Position numbers and translations under genes: made by a program. The notes beneath the pieces were generated by a model. It made no database searches, was not told the DNA's origin, and saw only the letters and a program-made list of their open reading frames with translations. Below, in pieces: positions 40,507 to 40,510 of a stretch of 40,510 bases of DNA. The stretch is taken from assembly GCA_031270825.1 (NCBI GenBank), contig JAISXH010000004.1:1-40510 (forward strand). Reading direction: 5' to 3'. The number at the start of each line of letters is the position of its first letter. Within the stretch, counting starts at the first letter, position 1. The DNA comes from Bifidobacteriaceae bacterium (GTDB taxonomy: Bacteria > Actinomycetota > Actinomycetes > Actinomycetales > WQXJ01).

Positions 40507-40510
40507 GTCG

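Overview
This is a high-GC chromosomal segment of an Actinomycetota bacterium. The evidence is the gene order rpmG - MaoC dehydratase - murB - (adenosine deaminase, aminotransferase) - tRNA-Trp - secE - nusG - rplK - rplA, a mycothiol-conjugate amidase (Mca), a DUF5679 zinc ribbon, GTG starts, strong AGGAGG-type ribosome sites and an 11-nt PHO-box array of the actinobacterial PhoP kind. I would not name a genus from sequence alone.

Left part (1-12423) is mostly housekeeping. On the plus strand are rpmG, an unusual single-chain fusion of the two MaoC/HadA-HadB-like halves, murB, tRNA-Trp, secE, nusG, rplK, rplA and a YwaF-type membrane protein. Adenosine deaminase, an AspC-like aminotransferase, a ThiD/PdxK-type kinase and pgi are on the minus strand. 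A 20-bp hairpin lies directly against the 5' end of tRNA-Trp.

Centre (12584-27785) is the most interesting region: one long minus-strand gene train that begins behind a four-repeat PHO box and reads pstC - pstA - pstS - 939-aa substrate-binding-like protein - 359-aa substrate-binding-like protein - WxL-like secreted protein - DUF916/WxL-interacting membrane protein with an LPATG box - Ig-like membrane-anchored protein - sortase-fold protein that has lost its catalytic His and Cys - pstB. A phosphate ABC transporter thus appears to be built into a cell-surface assembly with two extra binding proteins. All four transporter parts carry extra Pro-, Ala-, Gly- or Ser-rich tails. Strong hairpins sit in each of the three longer intergenic gaps. 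This is my best candidate for an undescribed system.

Right part (27937-36596) holds a DHA2-type MFS exporter, a tiny DUF5679 zinc ribbon protein, Mca, a TrhA/hemolysin III protein with an operator-like palindrome at its start, UppS, a remnant of an ISAzo13-type transposase, a secreted amidase-domain protein with a clear sigma-A-like promoter, a small membrane protein and a membrane-anchored DsbA-like thioredoxin.

The right edge (37108-40506) is a complete RIT element (recombinases in trio): three overlapping or closely packed tyrosine recombinases between perfect 85-bp terminal inverted repeats. It interrupts a DUF1016/YhcG-type PDDEXK nuclease gene, whose C-terminal remnant lies at 36819-37109; the rest would lie beyond the window.
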